Below, in pieces: positions 35,539 to 44,015 of a DNA stretch of 64,000 bases. The position numbers were made by a program, and so were the translations under genes. Position 1 is the stretch's first letter. Every line of letters starts with the position of its first letter. The stretch is from Herbiconiux sp. A18JL235. GTDB taxonomy: Bacteria > Actinomycetota > Actinomycetes > Actinomycetales > Microbacteriaceae. The stretch lies in contig NZ_CP162511.1 in the NCBI RefSeq assembly GCF_040939305.1, forward strand, positions 3,906,001 to 3,970,000. Reading direction: 5' to 3'. The notes below the pieces were generated by a model. It saw only the letters and a list, made by a program, of their open reading frames with translations. It searched no databases and was not told where the DNA came from.

Positions 35539-36794
35539 GACGACACCTCCCCCGCGATCGTTGCCACGCTGTCATCGTACGACCGCGCCATCCTGCCGTT
35601 CCATTCCCCGAGTCGAGTGCGTCGGAGCGAGTCACCGAGAGCGACCTGTCCGTCGGTGAGGAGGTGGCCGTCGTCCACAGCGCTTTCGATCGCGCGGGCG
35701 ATGCCGGGCAGCGTCACCAGGCGTTCGCCGTCGCGGTGGAGGGCCAGCGAGTCACGGGCGAGAGCCACCGGCTCCCCCACCGTGTCGACGACTGCCGAGA
35801 CCAGGCGCACGAACGGCTCGGCGGCCGCGGCCTCCAGGAGCGGGTCGGCCGGCCCGTGCGGGTCGAGCACCGCCGCCCTGAGGGCGGAGCCGTGCGCGCG
35901 CGGCGGGAGTTCGAACGGGTCCTCGCCGTCGACCGAGACGGTCGTGGCGAGATCGCGCAGGCGCACCCGCAGCCGACCGCGCTCGCCGACCACGAGAACC
36001 GACGGCTCGATGACGCGATCGGCTGCCGTGGTGCCGATCGCGAAGACCTCGGGCCCGTCGATCGATCGTGCGCCGACCGCTGCGAGATCGTCGCACTGGA
36101 TCGCTCGCACCGAGCCGAGCTGCGCCTCGAGCGAGTCGAGCGCCCAGGCCGGATCGATGCTCGACGCGATCGCCAGCGCTGCATGAACCACGTGGGCGAG
36201 CGGGTTGAACAGCGCCCCGTCGAAGACGGCCCGCCCGTCGAGCTCGAGGCGACCCGCCCAGCGCGACCGCGTGTAGTAGGAGTCGGGTCGTTGCAGCGCA
36301 CCGAAGCCGGTGATCCTCTCGACCGCGCCGAGCGGATGCGCCAGCAGCGCGTCGGTCACGGTGGCGACCACCGCCGGGGTCTGCTGGAAGCCGACCTCGA
36401 AACGGCGACCCGAAGCACGCTCGAGCAGGCGATGCAGATCGGCGAGGAGCGGAACCGGCGGCTTCTCGAGGTAGACCGAGCATCCGGCCGCGAGCGCCTG
36501 CTCGGCGAGAGCGGCATGCGTGTGCGGCGGAGTCGCGATGACGACCGTCGTCGGCTCGCGGCTTCGCAGCGCCTCCGCCAGGTCGCCGCCGAGATAGGGG
36601 TGAGCACCGCTCTCCGCGACGAGCCCAGCCAGTTCGGCGAGCTCTCCGATGCCGGCGGGCAGGGCGGTGTCGACGACGGCGCAGACCTCGATCGATCCGG
36701 CACGATGCAGGTCGAGCAGCTCGTCGAGGTGCCGTCGCCCATAGCCGGAGGCGCCCACGAGGGCGACGGCCCGTCTCGCTCCCCGTGCGCTCAT
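35535..36794 (-). CDS. Gfo/Idh/MocA-family oxidoreductase
   Basis: NAD(P)-dependent dehydrogenase of 419 residues. The Rossmann loop is VGASGYGRRH, and the EKP motif is in VYLEKPPVPLL at about residue 105. The C-terminal domain holds FNPLAHVVHAALAI, in the position of the family's substrate histidines. It sits between the permease genes and the LacI gene with four-base overlaps on both sides. It therefore probably oxidises the imported sugar. It is one of two Gfo/Idh genes controlled by the same operator type. Confidence 0.87.
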   Translation of the reverse strand: MSARGARRAVALVGASGYGRRHLDELLDLHRAGSIEVCAVVDTALPAGIGELAELAGLVAESGAHPYLGGDLAEALRSREPTTVVIATPPHTHAALAEQALAAGCSVYLEKPPVPLLADLHRLLERASGRRFEVGFQQTPAVVATVTDALLAHPLGAVERITGFGALQRPDSYYTRSRWAGRLELDGRAVFDGALFNPLAHVVHAALAIASSIDPAWALDSLEAQLGSVRAIQCDDLAAVGARSIDGPEVFAIGTTAADRVIEPSVLVVGERGRLRVRLRDLATTVSVDGEDPFELPPRAHGSALRAAVLDPHGPADPLLEAAAAEPFVRLVSAVVDTVGEPVALARDSLALHRDGERLVTLPGIARAIESAVDDGHLLTDGQVALGDSLRRTRLGEWNGRMARSYDDSVATIAGEVSS

Positions 36795-37717
36795 CCCTTC
36801 AGCGCTCCCTCGGCAAGACCCGTGAAGACCTGCTTCTGCAGCAGGAAGTAGACCAGGAGCGGTGGGACCATCACGATCAACGCTGCCGCACTGATCACGC
36901 GCTGATCGGCCGAGAAGGCGCCGGCCAGGAACTGCACACCGACGTTCACGGGGTAGTTCGCCGGGTCGCTCAGAATGACGAGCGGCCAGAGGAACTGGTC
37001 CCAGCTGTCGAGGAAGCCGAGCACAGCCACCACGGCGATCGAGCCCCGCACCGACGGCAGCATGATCGACCAGAAGGTGCGCACGGCGCCCGCGCCGTCC
37101 ATCGTCGCCGCCTCCTCGATCTCGTCGGGGATGGCCAGGAAGGCCTGCCTCATCACGAGGATGGAGACGATCGAGACCGCCTGTGGCAGAACGACCCCGA
37201 GCAGGGTGTCCTGCAGCCCGAGGCCACGCGTCACCAGCAGCGTCGAGATGAGGATGACCTCGAACGGCAGCGCCGCTGTCGCCAGCAGCACGCCGATGTA
37301 CAGCGCTCGACCCCGGAACGGGATGCGCGCCAGCGCGTAGCCCGTGAGGGTCGCCAGCAATAGGTTGAACGTCACACCGAGCAGCGCGATCGCGCCCGAG
37401 TTGAGGAGGTACCGCCCGAGCGGCACGGCGGTGAAGGCGGTGACGAAGTTCTCGAGCGTCGGGTCGGAGGGCACGAGGCTTCCGGGAAAACCGACGGTGG
37501 CCTCCCCGGCACCCTTCAACGCCGTTCCGAGTTGCCAGAGGAGCGGTCCCAGCACGACGGCCACGGCGATGATCATCAGCACCCAGCGGATCGCGCGCTC
37601 GAGAGGGCCGATGGCGCCTCGGCGGCGGCGGCGACGACGCGGCTTCGGCGCCGGCGACGACGCGGCAGGCGGGGAGGAGACGGGCGGCGCGGTGCGTGCG
37701 GCGGTGGCGGTGGTCAT
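36791..37717 (-). CDS. Sugar ABC transporter permease, MalG type
   Basis: Membrane subunit of a CUT1 importer, 308 residues. An unusually basic segment (KPRRRRRRRG) precedes the first helix. The EAA loop is IEEAATMDGAGAVRTFW in the last third. Start and stop each overlap the neighbours by four bases. Works with the MalF-type permease and the lipoprotein encoded upstream; the ATPase must come from elsewhere (MsiK-like). Confidence 0.92.
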   Translation of the reverse strand: MTTATAARTAPPVSSPPAASSPAPKPRRRRRRRGAIGPLERAIRWVLMIIAVAVVLGPLLWQLGTALKGAGEATVGFPGSLVPSDPTLENFVTAFTAVPLGRYLLNSGAIALLGVTFNLLLATLTGYALARIPFRGRALYIGVLLATAALPFEVILISTLLVTRGLGLQDTLLGVVLPQAVSIVSILVMRQAFLAIPDEIEEAATMDGAGAVRTFWSIMLPSVRGSIAVVAVLGFLDSWDQFLWPLVILSDPANYPVNVGVQFLAGAFSADQRVISAAALIVMVPPLLVYFLLQKQVFTGLAEGALKG

Positions 37718-38646
37718 CGCAGACGTCCTTTCCGGGTGACGGCCCAGGAGATCGAGGCGAACAGCAGCACGAACACGAAGAGCACCAGGCTGATGGCCGA
37801 GGCGTAGCCCGCCTGGGTTCCGGGAGACACACCCTTGGTGAACAGGTAGAGCACGATCGTCGTCGAGGAGGTGCCGGGGCCGCCGCCGGTGAGCACGTAC
37901 GGCTCGGTGAAGGCGCGGAGGGCGGCGATGGCGGCGAGACCGGCCACCAGGCCGATGGTGCCGCGGATCTGCGGGATGGTCACGCTCACCGTGCGACGCA
38001 GCCAGCTCGCCCCATCGAGCTCGGCGGCCTCGTCGAGCTCACGCGACACGTTCTGCAGCGCCGCCAGCAGGATCAGCGTGTACAGTCCGCAGCCCTTCCA
38101 CACCGTCACGATCACCGAGCTGACCAGCGCGAGTTGCGAACTGGTGAGGAAAGGGATCGGCTCCGAGATCACGTGCAGGCCGGAGAGGATCTGGTTGACC
38201 AGCCCGTCGGAACTCAGCACGTACTGGAACATCAGCGCTACGACCGCCATAGGCATGACCAGCGGCGAGAACAGGATGGGGCGCACGATCCCCGCACCGC
38301 GCATCTTCGTGTTGATCAGGATGGCGAGGCCGAGCGAGATGCCCACCAGCAGGGGCGTGGCGAGCACGATGTAGAGCCCCGTGTGCGCCGTCGCATCCCA
38401 GAACGCGGCAGAGGCGAAGATGGTCGCGAAGTTGGCAAGCCCTGTGAACACGCCGCCACCGACGGTGCTGGCGTTCGTGAACGCGAGCACGAAGGTGTTG
38501 CCGAGCGGCAGGAAGAGGAAGGTCAGCTGGATGGCGAGCACCGGCCCGATGAAGAGCACGGGAACCCACCAGCGGTGCCGCCGGAGCGGGGTGCGGCGCG
38601 AGGGCCGCCCCGCGCTCCGGCGGACCGTGCCCGCAGTGGCCGTCAC
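37714..38646 (-). CDS. Sugar ABC transporter permease, MalF type
   Basis: Membrane subunit of 310 residues with six predicted helices. The EAA loop is LDEAAELDGASWLRR. The GTG start at 38646 overlaps the binding-protein stop (GTGA), which sets it apart from the much longer open frame. Part of the binding protein, MalF, MalG, Gfo/Idh, LacI operon. The substrate is inferred to be an amino-sugar disaccharide or glycoside, because a GH3 N-acetylglucosaminidase is divergently transcribed. Confidence 0.92.
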   Translation of the reverse strand: MTATAGTVRRSAGRPSRRTPLRRHRWWVPVLFIGPVLAIQLTFLFLPLGNTFVLAFTNASTVGGGVFTGLANFATIFASAAFWDATAHTGLYIVLATPLLVGISLGLAILINTKMRGAGIVRPILFSPLVMPMAVVALMFQYVLSSDGLVNQILSGLHVISEPIPFLTSSQLALVSSVIVTVWKGCGLYTLILLAALQNVSRELDEAAELDGASWLRRTVSVTIPQIRGTIGLVAGLAAIAALRAFTEPYVLTGGGPGTSSTTIVLYLFTKGVSPGTQAGYASAISLVLFVFVLLFASISWAVTRKGRLR

Positions 38647-39941
38647 TGCGCCCGGCTCTGCAGCAGCTCGGTGAGCTGCGATTCTGCGGCGGCGAGGGCG
38701 TCTTTCACGGGCGTCTCCCCGGTGATCGCGGTCTGAACCGACGACCACAGCGTGTTGGCGTACTCGGCGTCGACCGCCGGCGGCTTGGCCATGGTGCCGC
38801 CGTCGAACAGACTCGCGGCGACGATCCCGCGTGCCTCGGTGGCGGCGTCGGTCGGCTCGGCGCTGAAGAACGGGTCTTCGAGCGACTCGGTGGTGCTGGG
38901 GAAGACGGAGGACTGCTTCGCGAGCGCGAGCTGGTTCTCGGGGCTGGTGAGGAACTCGGCGAACGCCAGCGCGGTGGCGGCGTTCTTCGACGTCTGCGGC
39001 ACGGCGAGACCGTGTGCGACCACCCAGGTGGTGCCTTCCTCCGCACCCAGGGGCTGGTCGATGGTGATGGCGTCGAAGACCTGGGGAGCGTTCTGCTGGA
39101 TGATCTTCAACCGCGAGGGGCCCGTCTCCAGGTACGCGGTCTCGCCCTGCGAGAAGGTGTCGATCTCGGTGCGCTGGGCGGCGGTGACCGAATCGGCGGG
39201 GATGCCGCCGACGGTGTAGAGATCGGCGAGACTCTGCAGGAACTCCTCGGCCTCCGGGGTGTCGACGATCGCCTCGGTGGAGTCGTCGTTCACGAGCGGG
39301 ACGCCGAGGCTCAGCAGGTAGTTCGGGAAGCCGATCGAGGTGGGCTGGAAGCCGGCCTTGCCGGTCGTCTCGGCGATCTCCTTCGACACGGCGAGGAGGT
39401 CGCTGTAGCTGGTGGGTGCCGCAGGCGAGCCCGCCTGCTGCACGAGCGCGGAGTTCGACATGAGCACCGGCGAGTTGAGATACCAGGGCAGCGCGGCGAC
39501 CGCTGTCGCGCCGTAGTCGAACGACTCCCAGGCCGAGCCGACGTATCGCTCCTCGAGGTCGGCCGCCTGCACCGCCATGTCGACAACCCGGCTGTCGCGG
39601 CCCAGTGGGGCGAGGGTGGCGGCGTCGAGGTCCATCACGTCGGGCAGCGTTCCGGCGGCGGAATCGGCACTGACCTTGCGGGCCGCCTGGTCGCTCGGGA
39701 TGTCCGTCCACTTCACTGTGGTGCCGGGGTTCTCCGATTCGAATTCGTCGATCGCCGCGTTGATGTACTCGTCGAAGGTCGGCGAGAGCTGCATGGTCTG
39801 GAAGGTGATGGTGCCCTCGACGGCCCCTGAGACATCCGCCGGGCTGTCGGTTCCGGCGCCGAGCCCGCAGCCGCTCAGGGCCACCGCCACCGCGATGGTG
39901 ATCGGGGCCGCGAGGCTTATTGTTCTGATCTTGCGTTGCAT
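38643..39941 (-). CDS. Extracellular sugar-binding lipoprotein (family 1)
   Basis: Binding protein of 432 residues for the CUT1 importer. The signal peptide with lipobox ALSGC puts the lipid-modified cysteine near residue 25. The mature domain has the family pattern FDEYINAAIDEFESENPGTTV, GTLPDVMDLDAA and ALAFAEFLTSPENQ. Divergent from the GH3 gene with an 87-base gap that holds operator site 2. CAGGAGTG precedes the ATG. Family 1 includes chitobiose-, maltose- and oligosaccharide-binding proteins; no closer call is possible. Confidence 0.92.
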   Translation of the reverse strand: MQRKIRTISLAAPITIAVAVALSGCGLGAGTDSPADVSGAVEGTITFQTMQLSPTFDEYINAAIDEFESENPGTTVKWTDIPSDQAARKVSADSAAGTLPDVMDLDAATLAPLGRDSRVVDMAVQAADLEERYVGSAWESFDYGATAVAALPWYLNSPVLMSNSALVQQAGSPAAPTSYSDLLAVSKEIAETTGKAGFQPTSIGFPNYLLSLGVPLVNDDSTEAIVDTPEAEEFLQSLADLYTVGGIPADSVTAAQRTEIDTFSQGETAYLETGPSRLKIIQQNAPQVFDAITIDQPLGAEEGTTWVVAHGLAVPQTSKNAATALAFAEFLTSPENQLALAKQSSVFPSTTESLEDPFFSAEPTDAATEARGIVAASLFDGGTMAKPPAVDAEYANTLWSSVQTAITGETPVKDALAAAESQLTELLQSRAQ

Positions 39942-40002
39942 GGGCACTCCTGGTCGGGAAAGGGTGATGTGTGGTTCCGAGCGGTTGTGGTGCTGACGCT
40001 TT

Positions 40003-40015
40003 GTGCAAACGTTTG
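40003..40015. promoter_or_regulatory. LacI-type operator (site 2 of 3)
   Basis: GTGCAAACGTTTG with a perfect CAAACGTTTG core (40006-40015), in the divergent gap between the importer operon and the GH3 gene. On the plus strand it lies between CTGACG (39993-39998) and GATAAA (40015-40020), a possible promoter, so binding would block both directions. Confidence 0.8.
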
Positions 40016-40028
40016 ATAAAAAGTAGCC

Positions 40029-41606
40029 ATGCATCTTCATTCGCGTCAAGCGCCCGTGCCGAAACTTCCCGAAGCCGAAACGGCGCAGCTGCCGCTGCAC
40101 CGGCGCATCGCGGCCTGCATCCTCGTGATGCCGGGGGTCGATCCCGACGGGTCGCCCGACGCCGACACCCTGGCAGCCGTGCGGGCCGGAGTGGGGGCGC
40201 TGCACAGCGTCGTCGACATGAGCGCGAGCGACGCCGCGCGCTATCACGCCTCGATCCGCGCCGAGGCTCAGCGAGCAGGAGTGCCCGCTCCGCTCATCAG
40301 CGGCAACCTCGAATCGGGCATCGGGTACAGCCTGGGCCGCACCGGTACCGACCTCCCGTATCCGCGCGGAATCGCGCTCGCCGACGACCCCGGGCTCGCC
40401 TACAGCACCGCCCTGCTCGCCGCCCGCGAAGCTCGCGCCGTCGGCTACGACTGGACCTTCAGCCCGACGGTCGACGTGCGAACCACCGACGACGACCCCA
40501 TCCTCGGCGTGAGGGCGTTCGGCCTGGGTTCCGAGGCGACCGCCGACTTGGGCGCGGCCCAGGTGCGGGGCTTCCGCGACGGCGGGATGATCTCCTGCGC
40601 GAAGCACTTCCCCGGCCACGGCGACAGCACCGTCGACAGCCACCTCGGCCTCCCCGTGATCGATCGCGATCGCGCCTCCCTCGACGACGTGCACCTCCCG
40701 CCGTTCGCCGCGGCCATCGCCGCGGGCGTCCAGACCGTCATGGTCGGACACGTGGTGCTTCCGGCGCTCGGGGTGGAGGAGCCGGCGAGCCTCTCGGCGG
40801 TCGTCAACCGCGAATGGCTTCGGAACCGTCTGGGCTTCGAGGGCGTGATCATCTCCGACTCGTTGCGGATGTCGGCGATCAGCGCCCGATGGACGCCGGC
40901 CGAGGCCGCCGTGCTGGCGCTGGCTGCAGGCGCTGACGTGGCGAACTCGAAGTGCGAGGCGGGCCGGCTGCCTGAGTTGGTGAACGCCGTGGCCGACGCC
41001 GTTGCCGACGGGCGCGTCGCCGAAGCCGAGCTCACCCGGTCGGCCGCGCGGCTGGCGGGCCTCCGCGACGATCTCGCCCACGATCGCTCGCGCCCCGGGC
41101 AGGCACCTCTGCCGACACCGGGATCGCTCGACCGCCCGCTGCCCTGGCACGACCCGGCGCGGGCGGGCACCGTCGACGTCGCCGGCCGCATCCGGCCGGC
41201 CGCAGAACTGCTCCTGATCGGCGATTCCCTGCTCGCCGCGCGACTCGCCGAGGCGGCCGCCGCCCGCGGCGCGGTCGTGCGGCACGAGGAGCACGAGCCC
41301 TCGGCGGAGCGCGTCGCCGAGCTCGCCTCGGCGGACGGCGACCGGATGCTCGTGCCGGTGCTCGTGCCCGGCACGACGGTCTCGGTGAGCGAGCGCAGCG
41401 CGATCTCCGCCGTGATCGCCGCCGCAGCATCCGGCCCCTCGGCGGCCACGGTGATCGTGAACGGGATGATGGCCGCGGCGGGGCTCGCGTCACCACACGC
41501 GGCTGTCGTCGTGGCACCCGCGGTCGACGCCTTCGGCATCTGCAGCGCGGCGGCGGTCGAGGCGGTGCTCGATCACCTCACGGGAGACGGGGCAGCTTCT
41601 CGGTGA
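40029..41606 (+). CDS. GH3 beta-N-acetylglucosaminidase (NagZ-like)
   Basis: Glycoside hydrolase family 3 enzyme of 525 residues, with no signal peptide and therefore cytoplasmic. The NagZ catalytic loop KHFPGHGDSTVDSHLGLP gives the Asp-His acid/base pair, and the nucleophile is Asp in ISDSLRM. A second, smaller domain follows (about 350-525). Known members release terminal beta-GlcNAc from chitobiose, muropeptides or glycoconjugates. No ribosome site is seen; the predicted -10 is only eight bases from the ATG, so the message may be leaderless. Its end overlaps the convergent Gfo/Idh gene by 29 bases. The operator in its promoter ties it to the importer. Confidence 0.9.
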   Translation: MHLHSRQAPVPKLPEAETAQLPLHRRIAACILVMPGVDPDGSPDADTLAAVRAGVGALHSVVDMSASDAARYHASIRAEAQRAGVPAPLISGNLESGIGYSLGRTGTDLPYPRGIALADDPGLAYSTALLAAREARAVGYDWTFSPTVDVRTTDDDPILGVRAFGLGSEATADLGAAQVRGFRDGGMISCAKHFPGHGDSTVDSHLGLPVIDRDRASLDDVHLPPFAAAIAAGVQTVMVGHVVLPALGVEEPASLSAVVNREWLRNRLGFEGVIISDSLRMSAISARWTPAEAAVLALAAGADVANSKCEAGRLPELVNAVADAVADGRVAEAELTRSAARLAGLRDDLAHDRSRPGQAPLPTPGSLDRPLPWHDPARAGTVDVAGRIRPAAELLLIGDSLLAARLAEAAAARGAVVRHEEHEPSAERVAELASADGDRMLVPVLVPGTTVSVSERSAISAVIAAAASGPSAATVIVNGMMAAAGLASPHAAVVVAPAVDAFGICSAAAVEAVLDHLTGDGAASR

Positions 41607-42420
41607 TGCGTTCCAGGAGGGCCACCGGTTCGACCAGACGCCGACGCCACTGCTCGTCGTACCGGGGAGCGGCGCACTCGGCGAGGAAGCGGTCGATCAG
41701 GCGCTCCAGGTAGTCGGGAGCCGGTGCGAGCGAAACCGATCGGCCACCGATGGCGACGGTGAAGCCATCGCTGACTTCCGGCTCGGTGAACCGCAGCTGC
41801 ACGCTCGAGCCCGCCTGCACCTGCACCCCGTTCCCCGCGGGATCCCGCCGCACGTCGAGCGCTTCTGTCGTCGCGAGCGCCTCCGGGCGCAACTCCTGCA
41901 GGATCTGGGCGTGATGGCTGCCGTAGAAGGCGAGCCCTCCCCACGGCGAGCGGGGATCGGCGGGGCCGCTGATGCGGAGCACCGGCTGCGACCCGGCCGG
42001 GCCTTGCGCCTCTAGGACCAGCGGCGCGAGGGCGGGTGCCGTGCGATAGCCCGAGTCGGCGAGGAGGGCGACGCCGCTCCGCTGCGCCCGGTCGGCCATC
42101 AACGCGGCGGCATCCCGAGTCAGGGCCAATGGCTTGTCGACGAGCACCGGTACACAGGCGTCCAGCAGGGGGAGAACGCGAGTGACGCGCTCCCCCGCCG
42201 CCCGCCCGAACTCCAGAACCGCATCGGCGAGGCCGATCAGGTCGCCGACCCCGTCCACCACCTGCACGTCAGGATGCAGGACGGCCTGCAGCTCGGCCGA
42301 CGGCGTCTGCCCCGCTGCCGCGATCGCGGTGAGGCCGTGGCCGGCGGGGCCGAGCGTCGCGAGGTGCCGGGCGATCCGCACCGGTCGTGAGCTGTCCAGC
42401 CCGGCCAGGGCGATTCTCAT
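41578..42420 (-). CDS. Gfo/Idh/MocA-family oxidoreductase, short form
   Basis: Compact member of 280 residues, against the usual 330-390. The N-terminal glycine loop is altered (ALAGLDSSRPVR instead of GxGxxG), while the EKP-type motif is kept as LVDKPLALT. The C-terminal half is shortened, with GSHHAQI and VQVQAGSSVQLRF recognisable. AAGGAGCTCTC precedes the ATG. Divergent from the nagB operon with operator site 3 between them, and convergent with the GH3 gene. Cofactor binding may differ from classical members; the substrate is unknown. Confidence 0.78.
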   Translation of the reverse strand: MRIALAGLDSSRPVRIARHLATLGPAGHGLTAIAAAGQTPSAELQAVLHPDVQVVDGVGDLIGLADAVLEFGRAAGERVTRVLPLLDACVPVLVDKPLALTRDAAALMADRAQRSGVALLADSGYRTAPALAPLVLEAQGPAGSQPVLRISGPADPRSPWGGLAFYGSHHAQILQELRPEALATTEALDVRRDPAGNGVQVQAGSSVQLRFTEPEVSDGFTVAIGGRSVSLAPAPDYLERLIDRFLAECAAPRYDEQWRRRLVEPVALLERITEKLPRLP

Positions 42421-42436
42421 GAGAGCTCCTTGATTT

Positions 42437-42449
42437 GTGCAAACGTTTG
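42437..42449. promoter_or_regulatory. LacI-type operator (site 3 of 3)
   Basis: GTGCAAACGTTTG in the 78-base divergent gap. On the plus strand TTGACA (42447-42452), a perfect -35 box, overlaps its end. On the minus strand GATAAT (42452-42457) lies just upstream of it. A bound LacI protein would affect both genes. Confidence 0.8.
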
Positions 42450-42498
42450 ACATTATCGTGCACTGACACGCCTTGATCCATTCTGGAGGTTCTCCACC

Positions 42499-43248
42499 GT
42501 GCCCACCGCGACCGAATACGCGCCGAGCGTTCAGACCCATCCGAACCGAGCAGTGCTCGGCGAGAGAGCCGCCGCCGAGGCGGCGGCCATCCTCCGCGAG
42601 CGGCTCGCCGAGCCCGGAACGGTGCGGATCATGCTCGCCGCCGCCCCCAGTCAGGAGGCGACCCTGCACGCGCTCGCCGAAGCCGGAGGCATCGACTGGG
42701 GCCGGGTGCTCGCCTTCCACATGGACGACTACCTCGGACTGCCCGCCGACGCGCCCCAAGGCTTCGGCAATTGGCTCGAGCGCCACTTCGTGGACAAGAC
42801 TCCGGGTCTCGTCTTCGAGCGGATGCGCCCCGAGGGCGACCCCGAGACCGAGGCCCGGCGCTATGCGGTCGCCATGGGGGACCAGCCGTTCGACCTGGTG
42901 CTGCTCGGGCTCGGCGTGAACGGACACCTGGCCTTCAACGACCCGCCCGCCGACCTCGACGATCCCCGCGCGGTACGCGTCGTCGAGCTCGACACGGTCA
43001 GCCGCCAGCAGCAGGTCGACGAGGGTCACTTCCCCGACCTCGACTCGGTGCCACCGCGGGCGCTCTCGGTCACCATCCCGCGGCTGCTCGACAGCCGCGT
43101 CGTGATCGCCTCGGTTCCTGGTGCGCAGAAGCGGCAGGCGGTGATCGACTCGCTCGAGAAGCCCGTCGGTGGCGAGCATCCGGGAACCGCACTCCGCCGG
43201 CATCCCCGCGTTCACCTCCACGTCGACGTCGAATCGGCCCCGGTGTGA
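42499..43248 (+). CDS. nagB: Glucosamine-6-phosphate deaminase (NagB-like)
   Basis: Aldose-ketose isomerase-deaminase of 249 residues, a normal NagB length. It converts glucosamine-6-phosphate to fructose-6-phosphate and ammonia. Landmarks are AFHMDDYLGLP (general-base aspartate) and LLGLGVNGHLAFNDPP, with the ring-opening histidine kept. Asn in the NGH position also occurs in Bacillus-type NagB. TGGAGGT lies eight bases before the GTG start. First gene of the nagB-SIS-nagA-serine dehydratase operon behind operator site 3. Its stop overlaps the next GTG. Confidence 0.85.
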   Translation: MPTATEYAPSVQTHPNRAVLGERAAAEAAAILRERLAEPGTVRIMLAAAPSQEATLHALAEAGGIDWGRVLAFHMDDYLGLPADAPQGFGNWLERHFVDKTPGLVFERMRPEGDPETEARRYAVAMGDQPFDLVLLGLGVNGHLAFNDPPADLDDPRAVRVVELDTVSRQQQVDEGHFPDLDSVPPRALSVTIPRLLDSRVVIASVPGAQKRQAVIDSLEKPVGGEHPGTALRRHPRVHLHVDVESAPV

Positions 43249-44015
43249 CGGCGGGTTCTGTCGGCGCTGCCTACGCGGGCGCACTCGCCGGGCTCCACGG
43301 CGCCATCCTGACCGGGAACGCGTCTTCCGTCGCTGCGGCGGCGACGACCGTGGCCGACCGCCTCGCCGAGGATCGGCTGGTGTTCGTCGCCGGCCCGGGC
43401 GCGCATTCGCAGCTCGCCGTGCAGGAGGTGTTCTGCCGACCCGGCCTGCCGGCCGGCCTCGTCCCGGTGATCGACCGCGCGACCCTGCTGACCGAAGGCG
43501 CCTTCCGGTCCACGACCCAGGAACGCACGCCGGGGCGGGCGAACGAGATCCTGGCGCCGTACGACATCGCTCACGGCGACGTCGCGCTGCTCGTGAACGC
43601 CTCGGGGGTGAACGCGACCGTGATCGACCTCGCTCGTGCTCTCCGGAGCCGCGGGGCCGTCGTCGTCGGCTACTCCTCCGTACGCTCCGAGCAGGCCGTC
43701 CCCGAGGGGCATCCCGCGCGCAGCGAACCGGGAGTCTCGCTCTCGCACCTCGTCGACATCCACATCGACACGTTCGTGCCACCAGGCGACACGGCCGAGG
43801 TCGCCGGGGTGGGGGAGGTGCCTCTCGCCACGTCGGCGAACGCGTTCGCCCTCACCTGGACACTGCTCGAAGCCGGGGCGATCCTCGACGCACGGAGAGG
43901 GCACGACGGCGCCTCGGGCGCCGGGGCGCGGTGGGCATCCAGCTACCGGCCGGGCGGCGACGCCCACAACGCCGAGGTCGCCACCCGCTATCGTGACCGG
44001 GTGGAGGCCCTGTGA
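43245..44015 (+). CDS. SIS-domain phosphosugar-binding protein
   Basis: Single SIS-domain protein of 256 residues. AEDRLVFVAGPGAHSQLAVQEVF, HGDVALLVNASGVNATVIDLA and AVVVGYSSV form the phosphosugar-binding fold seen in sugar isomerase and MurQ-like proteins. Between NagB and NagA it may bind or isomerise an amino-sugar phosphate, or act as a regulator. It lacks the lyase signature of MurQ. Overlaps NagB by four bases (GTGA) and NagA likewise. Confidence 0.78.
   Translation: MTAGSVGAAYAGALAGLHGAILTGNASSVAAAATTVADRLAEDRLVFVAGPGAHSQLAVQEVFCRPGLPAGLVPVIDRATLLTEGAFRSTTQERTPGRANEILAPYDIAHGDVALLVNASGVNATVIDLARALRSRGAVVVGYSSVRSEQAVPEGHPARSEPGVSLSHLVDIHIDTFVPPGDTAEVAGVGEVPLATSANAFALTWTLLEAGAILDARRGHDGASGAGARWASSYRPGGDAHNAEVATRYRDRVEAL

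Noticed and set aside
43245..44015. SIS protein as MurQ (N-acetylmuramate 6-phosphate etherase)
   Set aside because: Shares only the SIS fold; the MurQ signature segments and usual length of about 300 residues are not seen.
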